Part shown: in pieces, positions 37,301 to 44,227 of the stretch | Numbering within the stretch: the first letter of the stretch is position 1 | Layout: the number at the start of each line of letters is the position of its first letter | Source: Mantis religiosa | Lineage: Eukaryota; Arthropoda; Insecta; Mantodea; Mantidae | Length of the DNA: 64,000 nt | NCBI GenBank assembly: GCA_030765055.1 | Contig: CM060951.1 | Coordinates: 53,533,437-53,597,436 of the forward strand | Direction: 5' to 3' | Notes under the pieces: generated by a model | Database searches by the model: none | What the model was told of the DNA's origin: nothing | What the model saw: the letters and a program-made list of their open reading frames with translations, nothing else | Program-made: the position numbers and the translations under genes

Positions 37301-40300
37301 CCAATATAAATCAGATTCGAAAATTTCAATGCAATGGCAAGAACCACAGATATCATGCCAGGGAGATGTCATATGCTAGTGTGGTTAAATGCAATTTAAA
37401 ATACTTTTAGTTTTGTATGGATCTCTACACTGCAATACAGTAAACTATGTGACAATGCTTGTAATTTTTCTGAGGTTTAGAAGAGTTCAATGTATCTTCA
37501 GAATATTCATCACAAAGTTTCACTGGTATAAAGTCCAAAAATAATATTTTAAATTCCTGCCACTGCAGAAAATTTTTTAAATCTGATTCAACTTTGAAAA
37601 AAGCATTAATTATTTCTGATGAGATTATTTGGATTTATTTTTCATGGTTTCAGTGTTAGAAAAAACATATTTTCTACATGTGATGTTAGGATCAAATAAA
37701 CTGTCAGGAAGCCCAACAAATTAACAGTTATTAAATTACAGATGAGTCGATTACGTAAGTGAAGCCCATGTGTAATAAATACAACTCATCTATAATTTAA
37801 TAATTATTTCGCTTAACTGTGGTGTTCCAATACAGTTAAATTTCGATAAATTAAAAGTTGATATTATTACTATAGTTAGCATTCCTTCAATTTTCCACTA
37901 TAACAAAGGCTTTAAGGTTTACCATAAATCACCATGGCAGGCCACATTGTCGATTCATTTAGTAAAATGAAAGTAATGTTTGTTGGGCAGTACTGAACAG
38001 ATCCATTAAAATAATTGGTAGTAACTTAGCTTCATTATCTACATCTCAAAGGCAATAAGTGTTGTTAAATTTGATTAGATTAAGAGCTGTTTGGAAGGCA
38101 TGAATCAATATTGACTAATGACTGATAGGCAATAAAGTACTGCATTGAATTCATTTAAATTAGTAACAATGTCCATTAACAGAAGCAAAATATTACTTTG
38201 ATGTAGTGTCTAAAAATAAAGGTGTACTGGCAATATTTACTATATCTGGCAGAATATCAGAATTTCATATCACATAAGTTTCTACTATAAGACTGGGTAT
38301 GTTCCTACACATTCAAATGTGTATCACAACCAATTGTTTAAAAAAGCTTTTGTCTCAAAATACCATGCTGCCGAAAGCCTATCCTTATATTTGCCTAGAG
38401 TCAAATCTAGAATTGAACACTGCCTATTCTGAAAACATACTATAAGTTCAAATGCTTACTGTAGCTGAGCTGTCATAGTCTTCCTTAACGGCTGCGGGAG
38501 CTGTACTTTGATTTTGCTGAGTTTGCCCCCTTCCCTCTCCACCTTCAATTGCACGAACAGCTGCCGAACTTGGAGCATTGCCATTTGAGGCATTTCCTGT
38601 GCTTGCTGCATCTCGATCAACCAGTTTAAGTTGTGTGCCATTTGTAGTTCCTTTATCATCTGAATACAGAACAAGCAGTCACTATCATTAAATTTGCCAC
38701 CTTTAAAGAATCTTGCCATTTTAATATTCCTCTTATACCTACAATAACAATAATGATCTAAAAGTAATTATTCTAGGTGGAAAATTCATACCAACCTGTC
38801 TGTTCATTATTTCCAGGAGAGGCAGCACTATCCGTATCACTGTTGTCACGAGGAATACCTCCAGGAGTAAGCTCATCACATGATGATGTACTTGAACCTG
38901 ATTCCTCTTCATCTGTAACTGCAGGCTTTCGATCTTCACCCATATGATTCTGTATCATGAATTAAAACAAGTAGTAGTAATTAATTTATCATAGGTAAAT
39001 AAAAGTTCATGAAAATACACTCCAATGAATAAAAACTTCATATTATCCAATAAAAAATGGGATGAAGCAGCCAAGACTCAATTTATAGAAGATACCATAC
39101 ATGATACCATACATGACAGAAATTATCAAAATACAGAACAACTAAGGTAAGATGAGCTTTGGATTTATTTCACTCTAAGTCTCTCAATCATCTTCAGTAC
39201 TTTTTATAATCTTTGTATGAAAGATTTAGCAACATTATTAATTTAAAACCCAATTAGCACAGAGCTAAGAAATCCCAATATTTTTGGAGAAGATAGAGTT
39301 CGCTTAATGTCTAGGCTTGATATCACCAGTGTGTGTGTGTTAAGGTTCTTTATAAACAAACCGCTCTGTTTAGTCATAAATCCCTAGGCTGTTCATGTGT
39401 TAGAAGCACTATTAAAAGCATACTTTATTTCTTTCCATAAGTTTTATATCATCATACTAATACTATGGTTTGTTAATCATCTAGCAGCTGTAAGCTATTA
39501 AGTTCCTTGATCATATTTACTATCAAGAAAATAAACTTAACTGTAGCCTTTAATTATAATAATTGCATTTCTTTACTGATTCAGTTAATTAAAATATACA
39601 GAAATAAATAGATTATAAATGAAATTATTTCTCCATTTGTTTCTATATAATGTTATGTGCTTAAGTAGCAAGTTTTAAAAAATAATGTCCAATATATTCA
39701 AAATCAGAAATCACAGTTACCTTATTATATTCTTGTACTAAGTGGTCAAGTCCCAGCTTTTTGCGGTAGTTAAAGTAAAAGTTCCTGCACTGATGCTGTG
39801 TTTTACCAGATCCTACTTTCTCTGCAATCTTGACCCAATTGGTACCATGCTCACGCAGAGCACGTTTAGCAGCCTCTGTCTCCTCCTCTGTCCAACGTTG
39901 TGCACTACCATGTTCTCCATCTTCATTTTGTGTGGATGCTGGGTCTTGCAGATGAGGTGCCAACCTTCGCGAAATGCGATTGAAGCAGGTAGAGCAACAT
40001 CTAGTCATTTGAGGTGGAATTTCTGTTAAAGAAAAGTTATGGTTAATAAAGTGCATTTGCTTTATAAAATTAGTCACATATAATACAGCAAAGCATAAAA
40101 AAGCAGGTGAAATTTCTGTAAAAATGTTATGGTTAATAAACTGCATTTACTTTCTAAAATTAGTTATATATAGTACAACAAACTAATTATACAGCAAAGC
40201 ATAAAAAGATTATGAAAGGTCACTGATGTAAAACTTTAGAGCTAATATGCTTCTCTAATTGCTAAGATTTTATTAATTAATACACTGTGAACTTGACTAA

Positions 40301-40815
40301 ATACAAATAATACTCAAACTGTACTGGTTTTCACTTATTAAATGATAAGGGACCAGTTATGACCATTAAGTGGGGGCAAGGACAGAAACAAGCGGCCAAA
40401 GAATTTAGGGTGCAGGAATTGTTGATGAAGCCAGGTTTCACCGTCCCGGGAATGAGGTACCAACCATGCGGTCATTTGTCTAGCTGTGACCAGCCCAATG
40501 CGGCTTAACCTGGAGGAGGGGACTGGACTACATTATCGAGGGGATTCGTCACGGATGTACCTATGCCACCAACCGGAGCACCTCCTGGAGGAAGGATGAG
40601 GCGAGAGAAGACAGAGGGCGGCCGATATCCCACTTTAATGTGGTCCGAAAACGGCCGCCAAACCGAGTTCTGAGACCGAAACCGTTCTACCAAAGAAGAA
40701 AAGTTTTACCTAGAGAATATGGCCCTAGGAAACTTGATTAATACCCCCAATTGTTCCAATAATTGCTGAAGTGATAATTATTATTTGAATATACCGCCGA
40801 CACTTCTACCCATCA

Positions 40816-40846
<31 letters not shown>

Positions 40847-43441
40847 CGACGATGACGACGATGACGACGATGATGATTAGTTGGCACTACAGGCCATGTA
40901 GGCCCTTGGCCTCCCTAACCACCCTCTTCCATTCTACTCAGTCCTCTACTTTTCTTCTCCAGCCTTTAACCCCCAACTTTCTCAAGTCATCTTCTACATC
41001 ATATGCCCATCTTTTCCTGGGTCTTCCTCTTCTCCTTCTGCCATCCAGTTTTCCTATGAATATCTTCTTAACTACTCTGGTTTGCGGCATTCTCTGCACA
41101 GGGCCAATCCACCTTATTCTTACTTGTTTAATTTTCACTGATGTGAAATGATAATGGGGATGAAATGGAGGGACTGGAAATTCGGGGGATGTAATTAACC
41201 TAGCCAGCATTCGCTAGACGTCTCGGGAAAAACCCCGAAGAAACCCATGGGTCAGTTAGGTCGGCCACGGGAATCGAACCCGGGCCGCCCGAATGCCGGC
41301 CATAGACGAAAACGCCTGAGCCACCCCGCTCGGTTAGGGGTGAGGGGGCAATTGCTACCTACCAAGGACATCCGTCTCCGGGGAAGCCGGACGCGCCGTG
41401 GCTCAGTGGTTAGACCGCTTGGCTCTCACCAAGGCGGCCAGTGAGATTTGTGGTGGACAACACGGCGCTGGGGCGGGTTTTCTCCGGGACCTCCGGTTTC
41501 CCCCGCCATCTCAGTCCACCGGTGCTCCATCTTCATCTCATGTATCATCAGTGTCACCGCCTGCAGTGCCGTTGTAGTAAAAGAGGGCGTTAAATACTAC
41601 ACATTTCATTTCATTTCCGGGGAAGCCGATGGTCGTACTGACCGAGTGTGTTCACCAGTTGATTGGGGTCCTGTGATCTTGGCATAAAATGTGCGTGTTC
41701 TTTCACACATCGTAAGGTATACGCCAGTCTGGGTACGTAGGATATGCGAAGGAAACCTACCGGTTGGTATCATGTATCGTTCTAAGTGTCCTGTTCTGAA
41801 CGGCCTACAGCCTACCGCTGGTAGGACGAGCAACCGAGCCACAGACTTCGTATCCGTACAGTATCAGAGGGATAATAGCAGGTGTATGGGCTTGGGCGCG
41901 GCATGGCCCAACCGATCTTTGCTCTCGGAAGAAGGCGAGGCCGTGATCCAGTCGCATCACCAGGGATTTCATAGAAAATACTAAGTGTCACTTACATCTT
42001 ATTTTAAGGACTTTAAGGCGTATCGTACTTTTAGGTACTTTTTTTTAAATGTGATTTTTAACATTTACATTACATTGCAAAACCTGATCATAAAACCAAA
42101 CTAATCTGTAAAATTTAAAAAAAAAAAATCGTATGATAGTTTTCAAATGCAAAACAACGCTGAAATCTTCTATGATACCATAAGGAGTTGTTTGAGTATG
42201 TAACAAGGACTGAATGTACTACGCTGGTATGAAATTATGGATTAACGGAGTGTGGTTAGAAAAGGAAAGACGCTTTACTGAAGAACAGTTCGCTAATTGC
42301 GCTACATTTCTTTGGTATTCATTTTGATAGACTATGAAAGAGAAATGGAGGCGAAAAGTACAGATTTGCTATTATAAGACCTGAAGCTTTCCTGGCGACG
42401 AATATGCTCACTTACTTCTCGGGCAGCCAGCCATGTGAAAAGACGATTAATTATCGACGTTTTGGGAGGGTGTATCTCTCCCATCATCAGGATATTTATA
42501 AAATGTTATAACCACAAATGAAACACATATAACACCAATATAAGCAAAGACAAAACACTATCAAAATTCGCATTACTGAACAAAAGACTGTTTTCAGTCA
42601 ATTGAATGCCAGGTCAGGAGATGGATTAATCGTGTCAGCTTAATCGTGATGCTGGATTTCAGCTCAGCGCTTCTTGAAAACCGGCCTTAAAAATGGAAAT
42701 CCGTCGATTTAAGAAGCAAAGATCAATACAGCTTGATAATCAAGTTAAGTAGTTACGTTTCTTTGAAACAATTTTCTATACTCACGCCATCTCCTGGCCT
42801 GGCATTTAATTTACTGAAACCAGTCTTTTGTTCAGTAATGCGAATTTTGATAGTATTTTGTCTTTGCTTATATTGGTGTTATATCCAGTATTTCATTTGT
42901 GGTTATAACATTTTATAAATATCCTGATGATGGGAGAGATGCACACTCCCGAAACGTCGATATCTAATTGTCTTTTCACTTGGCTTGCTGCCCGAATAGA
43001 AAGTGAGCAGATTTACTATTATTTCTGGGGGACTGACATCACGTTACACCTCCTGATACCCAGGTATATAAACCCTTTAAAGTGCATATGACAAAGATAT
43101 GGAAGAAATTATAAAATCACGCAATAATTCGCAGTACATTATATTTTAAAATGGTCAAGAACAGTGAATATTATTATTCTGGTTGTGAAACTCTGCTGCT
43201 GTCAGCTGAATCCAAAGTAGCCAGATGGCGATAAGTTTCCAATGTGATCAAACAAGCGGCCAATTTTTAAACTGGCCGGAAGTTTAAATCAAACAAAATC
43301 AGTTTTGAATGTTAAGACATAGCTTAAGTTTGGAGGCAATTTCTCAATTAAAAAGTGAGTCTTTTAGACTTAAAATAAGATTGAAACCTTTGTTGTTTTA
43401 CAACAAATGCCCAGTTTTATATAATCATTAAACAGAGAGAA

Positions 43442-43503
<62 letters not shown>

Positions 43504-44113
43504 CTTATCATTAAACCTTTCCATTCAAGCTTAGGTAGTTATTAAGCAGTTAACTGATTCATTCTGTTTTACGTTAGTTCTCAAATTCTTAACAATGAAA
43601 TGGCAAAATACAAACAGCTATGTCTCAAAAATTAGTTTCAAACTATTCCAAGGTTTTCACAAACAATATCTGCTTCTCCATGCAATTTTAGGACATGCAT
43701 GCAACAGTAATAATTCTTTCCAAAAGTTTACAAAAAAAAGCTTTCTCAATTGATGTTTACATTTCTTCACTATTCTATTGAGATCTGATTTTTTAAAGAT
43801 ATTTGTAGTAGGTACTTACGAAACTCTGCAATGATGGGATCTTTTATTTCAGGTGGGAGTTCAGCCCATTTTCCTGGCAGTGCTTTCAGTCGTTTTATTC
43901 TGCCTTTCATACTTGGACAATTAGGAAGCGGGCATTGCATGTAACGACTTCGTACAGACTTAAAGCGACACGTGTTGCAAACCCTTGCACCTGGTGTTAC
44001 TTGGTCCTCGCTCAACTCGTACTGAGACGCCTGGGAGCGTAGCAAAGGCCTTGAATGAACAAACTGTTCGAGTTGGGTCTTGCAAACCACACATGTATGG
44101 GTGCCTCCTTTTT
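13691..44113 (-). CDS. Smr: SMRTER/NCoR-type nuclear receptor corepressor, C-terminal 13 exons (gene-level entry)
   Basis: A spliced minus-strand gene. Exons are 44113-43820, 40022-39721, 38949-38796, 38659-38460, 37171-37022, 36773-36578, 30576-30302, 29004-28684, 28356-28183, 27450-25704, 22538-22321, 20068-19518 and 14858-13691. All introns are GT-AG and all phases agree: 5,750 nt make one frame of 1,915 residues ending in TGA. The product has a cysteine-rich segment (about residues 1-105), a SANT/Myb domain (about 140-191), long Q-, S-, P- and H-rich linkers, two CoRNR boxes (about 1303-1312 and 1437-1449) and an acidic tail. NCoR/SMRT/SMRTER proteins work in the nucleus, linking unliganded nuclear receptors (EcR/USP in insects) to histone deacetylase complexes. 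The first exon here is internal, so the N-terminus with the first SANT and deacetylase-activating region lies outside or is unrecognised. Family assignment rests on SANT sequence, domain order and CoRNR motifs; no database search was possible. Confidence 0.9.
17639..17936. mobile_element. Foldback (long inverted repeat) element, copy 1
   Basis: Two arms of about 135-140 bp are inverted copies (ATTGAAAAAACTATTTG...ATCTGCTCTCTTCTCT / AGAGAAGAGAGCAGAC...CAAATAGTTTTTTCAAT), separated by about 22 nt. The sequence GAGGAATTTAGTAACAGT about 30 bp to the left is shared with copy 2. Frames over it are palindrome artefacts. It lies in the last Smr intron. Confidence 0.8.
19518..20068 (-). CDS. Smr: Smr exon: second CoRNR box, polyQ
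   Basis: The acceptor is TTAATTATTTGCAG before 20068 and the donor is AG|GTAAAC at 19517-19512, leaving in phase 2. It starts SFHRDQQPPTSNS, then runs of Gln/Pro including 18 consecutive Gln. KVSPLKSSHSPSVVHLDHDG follows, then the CoRNR helix AITLGEHIDSIITKDFSGNN at about 19739-19798. The ITL-x-HI-x2-II-T-x-DF pattern is close to the best-conserved receptor-interaction helix of vertebrate NCoR/SMRT. The 3' end has a basic, Glu-rich helix (SWKLRRALQQKEMEAARERE). Confidence 0.92.
21551..21928 (-). mobile_element. tRNA-derived SINE, family B, with 14-bp target duplication
   Basis: On the minus strand the head is GCCACGCCATGGCTTAGTGG with B box AGGTTCGATCTCAGG. The body includes GTGGTGGACAACTTGGCGCT, then a (CAT)n stretch and a GAA-rich 3' end. 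AGGAATAATACCTT flanks it at 21537-21550 and 21929-21942. It lies in the Smr intron between the two CoRNR-box exons, in the same orientation as the gene. Confidence 0.88.
22321..22538 (-). CDS. Smr: Smr exon: first CoRNR box (nuclear-receptor interaction motif)
   Basis: The acceptor is GTCAATGTTTAG before 22538 and the donor is CAG|GTAAGA at 22320-22315. Two bases complete a Gly codon, then GESARERSS and a Gly/Ser-rich run. Next comes LTAASLIDAIITHQINQ at about 22414-22455. LIDAII fits the CoRNR consensus (L/I)xx(I/V)I, the helix that docks into the coactivator groove of unliganded nuclear receptors. A second Gly/Ser-rich run and RPGDRLFQ follow. It leaves in phase 0. Confidence 0.9.
23287..23373. 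repeat. 36-bp near-perfect inverted repeat (hairpin)
   Basis: Arms 23287-23322 and 23338-23373 are complementary at 35 of 36 positions, with a 15-nt loop. The arm includes GTCGATTAATGACACTAAAC. No coding frame. It lies in the Smr intron upstream of the first CoRNR exon. Confidence 0.85.
23799..25237 (-). mobile_element. piggyBac-family DNA transposon remnant
   Basis: TTAA flanks both ends (23795-23798 and 25238-25241). The termini are related inverted repeats: CCCTTTCACCGATATGG and, reversed, CCGCTTCGCCGATGG. Minus-strand fragments at 24433-24239 and 24233-24042 read SLRKTVKWLKKSIFIPLDVT and KHFPKSIPPTPKK...CSVLRKRSSQGNQYYL. These match the C-terminal end of piggyBac transposases (RRKTxKWxKKxFF region and cysteine-rich tail), broken by a stop. 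The catalytic DDD region is absent, so it is non-autonomous. Confidence 0.72.
25704..27450 (-). CDS. Smr: Smr exon: large 582-codon low-complexity exon with long polyglutamine
   Basis: The acceptor is TTTGTATTTAG before 27450 and the donor is G|GTATGT at 25703-25698. It encodes VPSLPPKLSPKLPPVGPKSG, and KSGSITHGTP / GGSITQGTPVHHPP repeats that match the ITxGTP-type repeats of NCoR proteins. Gly/Ser-, His/Pro- and Gln-rich regions follow. One region is RDRE/RQ-rich and coiled-coil-like (about 26100-26240); another, AARIAAAAAAEFDQRRHHQQMA..., is Ala-rich. The exon ends with 30 consecutive Gln codons (25723-25812, mixed CAG/CAA). Several antisense and out-of-frame open frames over it come from the repeat composition and are not genes. 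It leaves in phase 1. Confidence 0.92.
28183..28356 (-). CDS. Smr: Smr exon: 58-codon exon
   Basis: The acceptor is CATTAAATTACAG before 28356 and the donor is AAG|GTAAGG at 28182-28177. Phase 0 on both sides, 174 bp. It encodes VVVSTEQLRNISKSPSVYVS, then a Gly/Ser-rich stretch and QQPPSSRNAPSGPNAKISK. No domain is recognised. It is flanked by the two short introns of this gene half (327 bp upstream, 732 bp downstream), and the frame joins both neighbours without a break. Confidence 0.85.
28684..29004 (-). CDS. Smr: Smr exon: EPEGVTLDLSIKKPR segment
   Basis: The acceptor is TTTACTGATAG before 29004 and the donor is CAG|GTAATT. It is 107 codons, phase 0 at both ends. The exon begins MQQVQRERNERVDRTERAEP; this ATG is internal, not a start. 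It holds the motif VTLDLSIKKPR and a Ser-Pro-rich stretch (SPSPMTIVRDPSPMGPRGDS). LDLS followed by basic residues resembles PxDLS-type CtBP-binding motifs, which is an inference only. A Pro/His-rich stretch follows, then VTVFRTDTAYNPYQ. Antisense open frames over this exon are shadows. Confidence 0.87.
29507..29782. mobile_element. Foldback element, copy 2
   Basis: Same termini (ATTGAAAAACTATTTG / CAAATAGTTTTTCAA) and inner GTCTGCTCTCTTCTTCTC / AGAAAGAAGAGGGCAG. The left arm has lost the segment corresponding to ATTTTTATATTATTGAGGG of copy 1. It lies in the 1.3-kb Smr intron. Confidence 0.75.
30302..30576 (-). CDS. Smr: Smr exon: YVRDYRPDM segment, Q/H-rich
   Basis: The acceptor is TTGGTTTTACAG before 30576 and the donor is G|GTATGA at 30301-30296. 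Two bases complete the split Glu codon, then the exon reads VGYVRDYRPDMKQQQQQHQ and continues with a Ser/Thr/Pro-rich segment ending MPREGLVVLQ. It leaves in phase 0. The first line is compact and non-repetitive; the rest is low complexity. The intron before it (36577-30577) is 6.0 kb and holds a Penelope remnant and an LTR element in the opposite orientation. Confidence 0.86.
31341..31391. repeat. (TA)n microsatellite
   Basis: About 25 uninterrupted TA units in the 6-kb Smr intron. Confidence 0.95.
32335..32640 (+). repeat. 5' LTR, internally deleted
   Basis: Begins TGATACCGAA, then jumps directly to AGAAGAGTCAAACGTG, which in the 3' LTR lies 380 bp further on. Ends CGTTTCA three bases before the primer-binding site. 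Confidence 0.88.
32680..32880 (+). repeat. Degenerate GGTTCAAC-type repeats in LTR-element leader
   Basis: About ten copies of (G/T)TTC(A/G)AC spaced roughly 15-30 bp apart (GGTTCAACCTGAGGAGGTTC, GAGGTTCAACAAGAGAAGC, etc.), between primer-binding site and ORF. Confidence 0.6.
32996..33919 (+). CDS. Gag-like coiled-coil protein of LTR element
   Basis: The 307-codon frame begins MYLRSGKMLSQNSVESMEVQ. Residues about 40-240 are a heptad-rich, highly charged K/E/N/Q coiled coil with repeats such as SLRKEMKDNNQSLNESLSKK and SLKKIEEKLENSVQ. The last 60 residues are basic and contain two Cys, but no CCHC zinc knuckle. It starts about 330 nt after the primer-binding site, where Gag is expected. The lack of a capsid-like hydrophobic domain and of any Pol suggests a truncated Gag in a non-autonomous element. 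An opposite-strand frame at 33406-33645 is a shadow. Confidence 0.6.
   Translation: MYLRSGKMLSQNSVESMEVQEVDASSSRQEVEVPECSRTALNNVERERIMLEEMRKMFESLRKEMKDNNQSLNESLSKKIDDNSQSLKKIEEKLENSVQKLEAGQIELGKKLDNQQQSLENFGKVSQEVENVREEADQVTDNVGKDVSEETENAENEVINLTNERLDSENRKLGEEIVQKLDEEIGMAREKLGETRGRLEVSEWENRKQTRFLGENKNQMNEVAIEITVTNETLKNMQNPRINETEILKYFGQGAQFHQNMCRNDRKRDRCPISKLNVEKSWGCIINKSFIHGKVRKILLYFRSTLW
34683..35368 (+). repeat. 3' LTR, full length
   Basis: 686 bp. Its last 296 bp are virtually identical to the 5' LTR, indicating a fairly recent insertion. The extra 380 bp includes CACACGCGCGCAAAGGTGGT and TCGGCTTGTCGCCGATGAAG. Confidence 0.88.
35373..36115 (+). pseudogene. Degenerate Penelope-like element remnant (GIY-YIG endonuclease region)
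   Basis: The frame around 35740-35880 reads SRVYQMKCQKSDKIYTVKDK, then KIKIKEHLRNAKFKYME. Spacing and residues fit the GIY...YIG...RxxxHL core of Penelope-type endonucleases, with GIY changed to RVY and YIG to YTV. Sequence upstream weakly resembles the end of the RT domain (NRILTVMRYNSLL). Both catalytic signatures are damaged. It abuts the right end of the LTR element. Confidence 0.5.
36216..36300. repeat. (ATTC)n microsatellite
   Basis: About 20 ATTC units ending ATTTATT. Confidence 0.95.
36578..36773 (-). CDS. Smr: Smr exon: conserved-looking 65-codon exon
   Basis: The acceptor is ATTCTTGCCACAG before 36773 and the donor is G|GTTAGC at 36577-36572, leaving in phase 1. It encodes INGPASPLNVRVKDLMHGVI, then DMQIKKNP and a segment ending ILKLDHRTDLHRPSDLSR. 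It is less repetitive than its neighbours, with alternating hydrophobic residues, so it may be a short functional segment (inference). It sits just 3' of the very long 6.0-kb intron's upstream boundary; that intron carries the LTR element. Confidence 0.85.
37022..37171 (-). CDS. Smr: Smr exon: small 50-codon linker exon
   Basis: The acceptor is TTTCATCAG before 37171 and the donor is GTATTA at 37021. It is exactly 150 bp and phase 0 on both sides, so it could be skipped without breaking the frame. It encodes ETADEGQGGAEGDSRQSPKN, then a Pro/Ser/Thr-rich tail ending SQPSSITAE. Low complexity; no domain is recognised. It is supported only by splice signals, by continuous frame with both neighbours and by composition like the rest of the protein. 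Confidence 0.8.
38460..38659 (-). CDS. Smr: Smr exon: linker
   Basis: The acceptor is TCTGTATTCAG before 38659 and the donor is A|GTAAGC at 38459-38454, leaving in phase 0. After the split Asp codon it reads DKGTTNGTQLKLVDRDAAS, then a Gly/Glu/Gln-rich run ending KEDYDSSAT. The other open frame over this exon is a shadow, because only this frame joins both neighbours. It is probably disordered; no catalytic or binding motif is recognised. The upstream intron is only 136 bp, which also supports the exon pair belonging together. Confidence 0.83.
38796..38949 (-). CDS. Smr: Smr exon: acidic/serine-rich linker after SANT
   Basis: The acceptor is TTCATGATACAG before 38949. The donor is G|GTTGGT at 38795; a competing GTATGA five bases on would break the frame with the next exon. 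The exon encodes about 51 codons: NHMGEDRKPAVTDEEESGSS, then a Ser/Asp-rich segment and GNNEQT. No fold is recognised. It is likely a disordered linker with several SD/SP-type potential phosphorylation sites. The exon leaves in phase 1, which matches the phase required by the next exon (split codon GAT). Confidence 0.85.
39721..40022 (-). CDS. Smr: Smr exon: second SANT domain
   Basis: The acceptor is TCTTTAACAG before 40022 and the donor is GTAACT at 39720-39715. The split codon with the previous exon gives EF-Q-IPPQ. The SANT/Myb repeat lies at about 39897-39742: it opens RWTEEETEAAKRAL, continues with GTNWVKIAEKVGSGKT and closes with QCRNFYFNYRKKLGLDHL. The three spaced aromatic positions and the FYFNY third helix are typical of the SANT2 domain of NCoR/SMRT, which reads unmodified histone tails and favours the deacetylase complex (family knowledge). 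The acceptor region is tandemly duplicated 93 bp upstream, where a second in-frame acceptor exists (see findings). Confidence 0.93.
40023..40200 (-). repeat. 93-bp tandem duplication spanning the SANT-exon splice acceptor
   Basis: The sequence beginning GGTGAAATTTCTGT at about 40107 repeats the exon/intron boundary GGTGGAATTTCTGTTAAAG at about 40012. The match runs on through TTATGGTTAATAAA-x-TGCATTT and ACAGCAAAGCATAAAAA. Two AG acceptors result, before 40022 and before 40115, exactly 93 bases apart. Confidence 0.85.
40812..41333 (-). mobile_element. Chimeric element: tRNA-like head joined to LINE 3' coding end
   Basis: On the minus strand it begins CCGAGCGGGGTGGCTCAGGC with B box GGGTTCGATTCCC. 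It continues into a coding-like segment (about 41157-40888) reading QVRIRWIGPVQRM, then RVVKKIFIGKLDGRRRRGRP, RKRWAYDVEDDLRKLGV and a stop. It ends in a (CAT)n/(CGT)n tail (plus-strand GAT repeat, about 40816-40877). The coding part is the usual C-terminal end of RTE-like LINE ORFs. Whether this is one SINE with a LINE-derived tail or two adjacent insertions cannot be settled here. Confidence 0.6.
40816..40877. repeat. (GAT)n/(GAC)n microsatellite
   Basis: GAT units grading into GACGAC; forms the 3' tail of the chimeric element. Confidence 0.9.
41390..41615 (+). mobile_element. tRNA-derived SINE, family B, with 13-bp target duplication
   Basis: Head GACGCGCCGTGGCTCAGTGG, shared body GTGGTGGACAACACGGCGCT, and a CATTTCATTTCATT tail. 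TCCGGGGAAGCCG flanks it at 41377-41389 and 41616-41628. The 3' half differs from the other copy, so the family has at least two tail types. It is inserted inside an older GC-rich repeat. Confidence 0.88.
42376..43007. mobile_element. Penelope-like inverted-repeat element with two hammerhead-ribozyme-like arms
   Basis: Inverted arms: left TTCTCGGGCAGCCAGCCATG, right TGGCTTGCTGCCCGAA. A near-perfect 15-bp direct repeat CAGATTTRCTATTAT flanks the element at 42361-42375 and 43008-43022. Each arm has CTGATGA, a 5-bp stem and AAACGTC (right arm, plus strand, 42919-42963; left arm, minus strand, 42495-42451). No protein-coding capacity is seen. Penelope-like elements are known to carry minimal hammerhead motifs in their terminal repeats. 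Confidence 0.65.
43444..43499. repeat. (TA)n microsatellite
   Basis: About 28 TA units, 320 bp downstream (gene sense) of the first Smr exon in the window. Confidence 0.95.
43820..44113 (-). CDS. Smr: Smr exon (first in window): cysteine-rich segment upstream of SANT
   Basis: The acceptor is TTTCTGTTACAG before 44113 and the donor is GTAAGT at 43819-43814. The exon enters with two bases of a split codon and leaves in phase 1. It encodes residues 1-97 of the visible product, with CxxC pairs CVVC and CNTC, then CPLPNC and a basic stretch KGRIKRLKALPGKW. The next exon adds CCSTC, so the spacing suggests a metal-binding module just before the SANT domain; zinc binding is inference. The exon is internal: there is no start context and the frame runs straight into the acceptor. 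A truncated LINE lies only about 115 bp upstream of its acceptor. Confidence 0.88.
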
Positions 44114-44227
44114 CTGTAACAGAAATGCAAATAACATTGTCTCATTAATTCTTATACTTTCAAGAACACCACAAATCTGTTAACAAGTATATCTTCAATC
44201 CTATAATGATTACTGATTTATAAGTTA

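Larger units (their letters stand above)
40330..42000. repeat. GC-rich nested repeat island inside Smr intron
   Basis: Sharply richer in G+C than the surrounding intron. Contains the chimeric element and a family-B SINE. The rest (40330-40810, 41334-41376, 41629-41990) is unrecognised but reads as one older repeat interrupted by the SINE, since the SINE target duplication rejoins it cleanly. GGGGTCCTGTGATC here (about 41666) also occurs near 5425. Confidence 0.45.

Noticed and set aside
40505..40693. 62-codon minus-strand frame in the GC-rich island
   Set aside because: Opens by GC composition; no motif, inside repeats.
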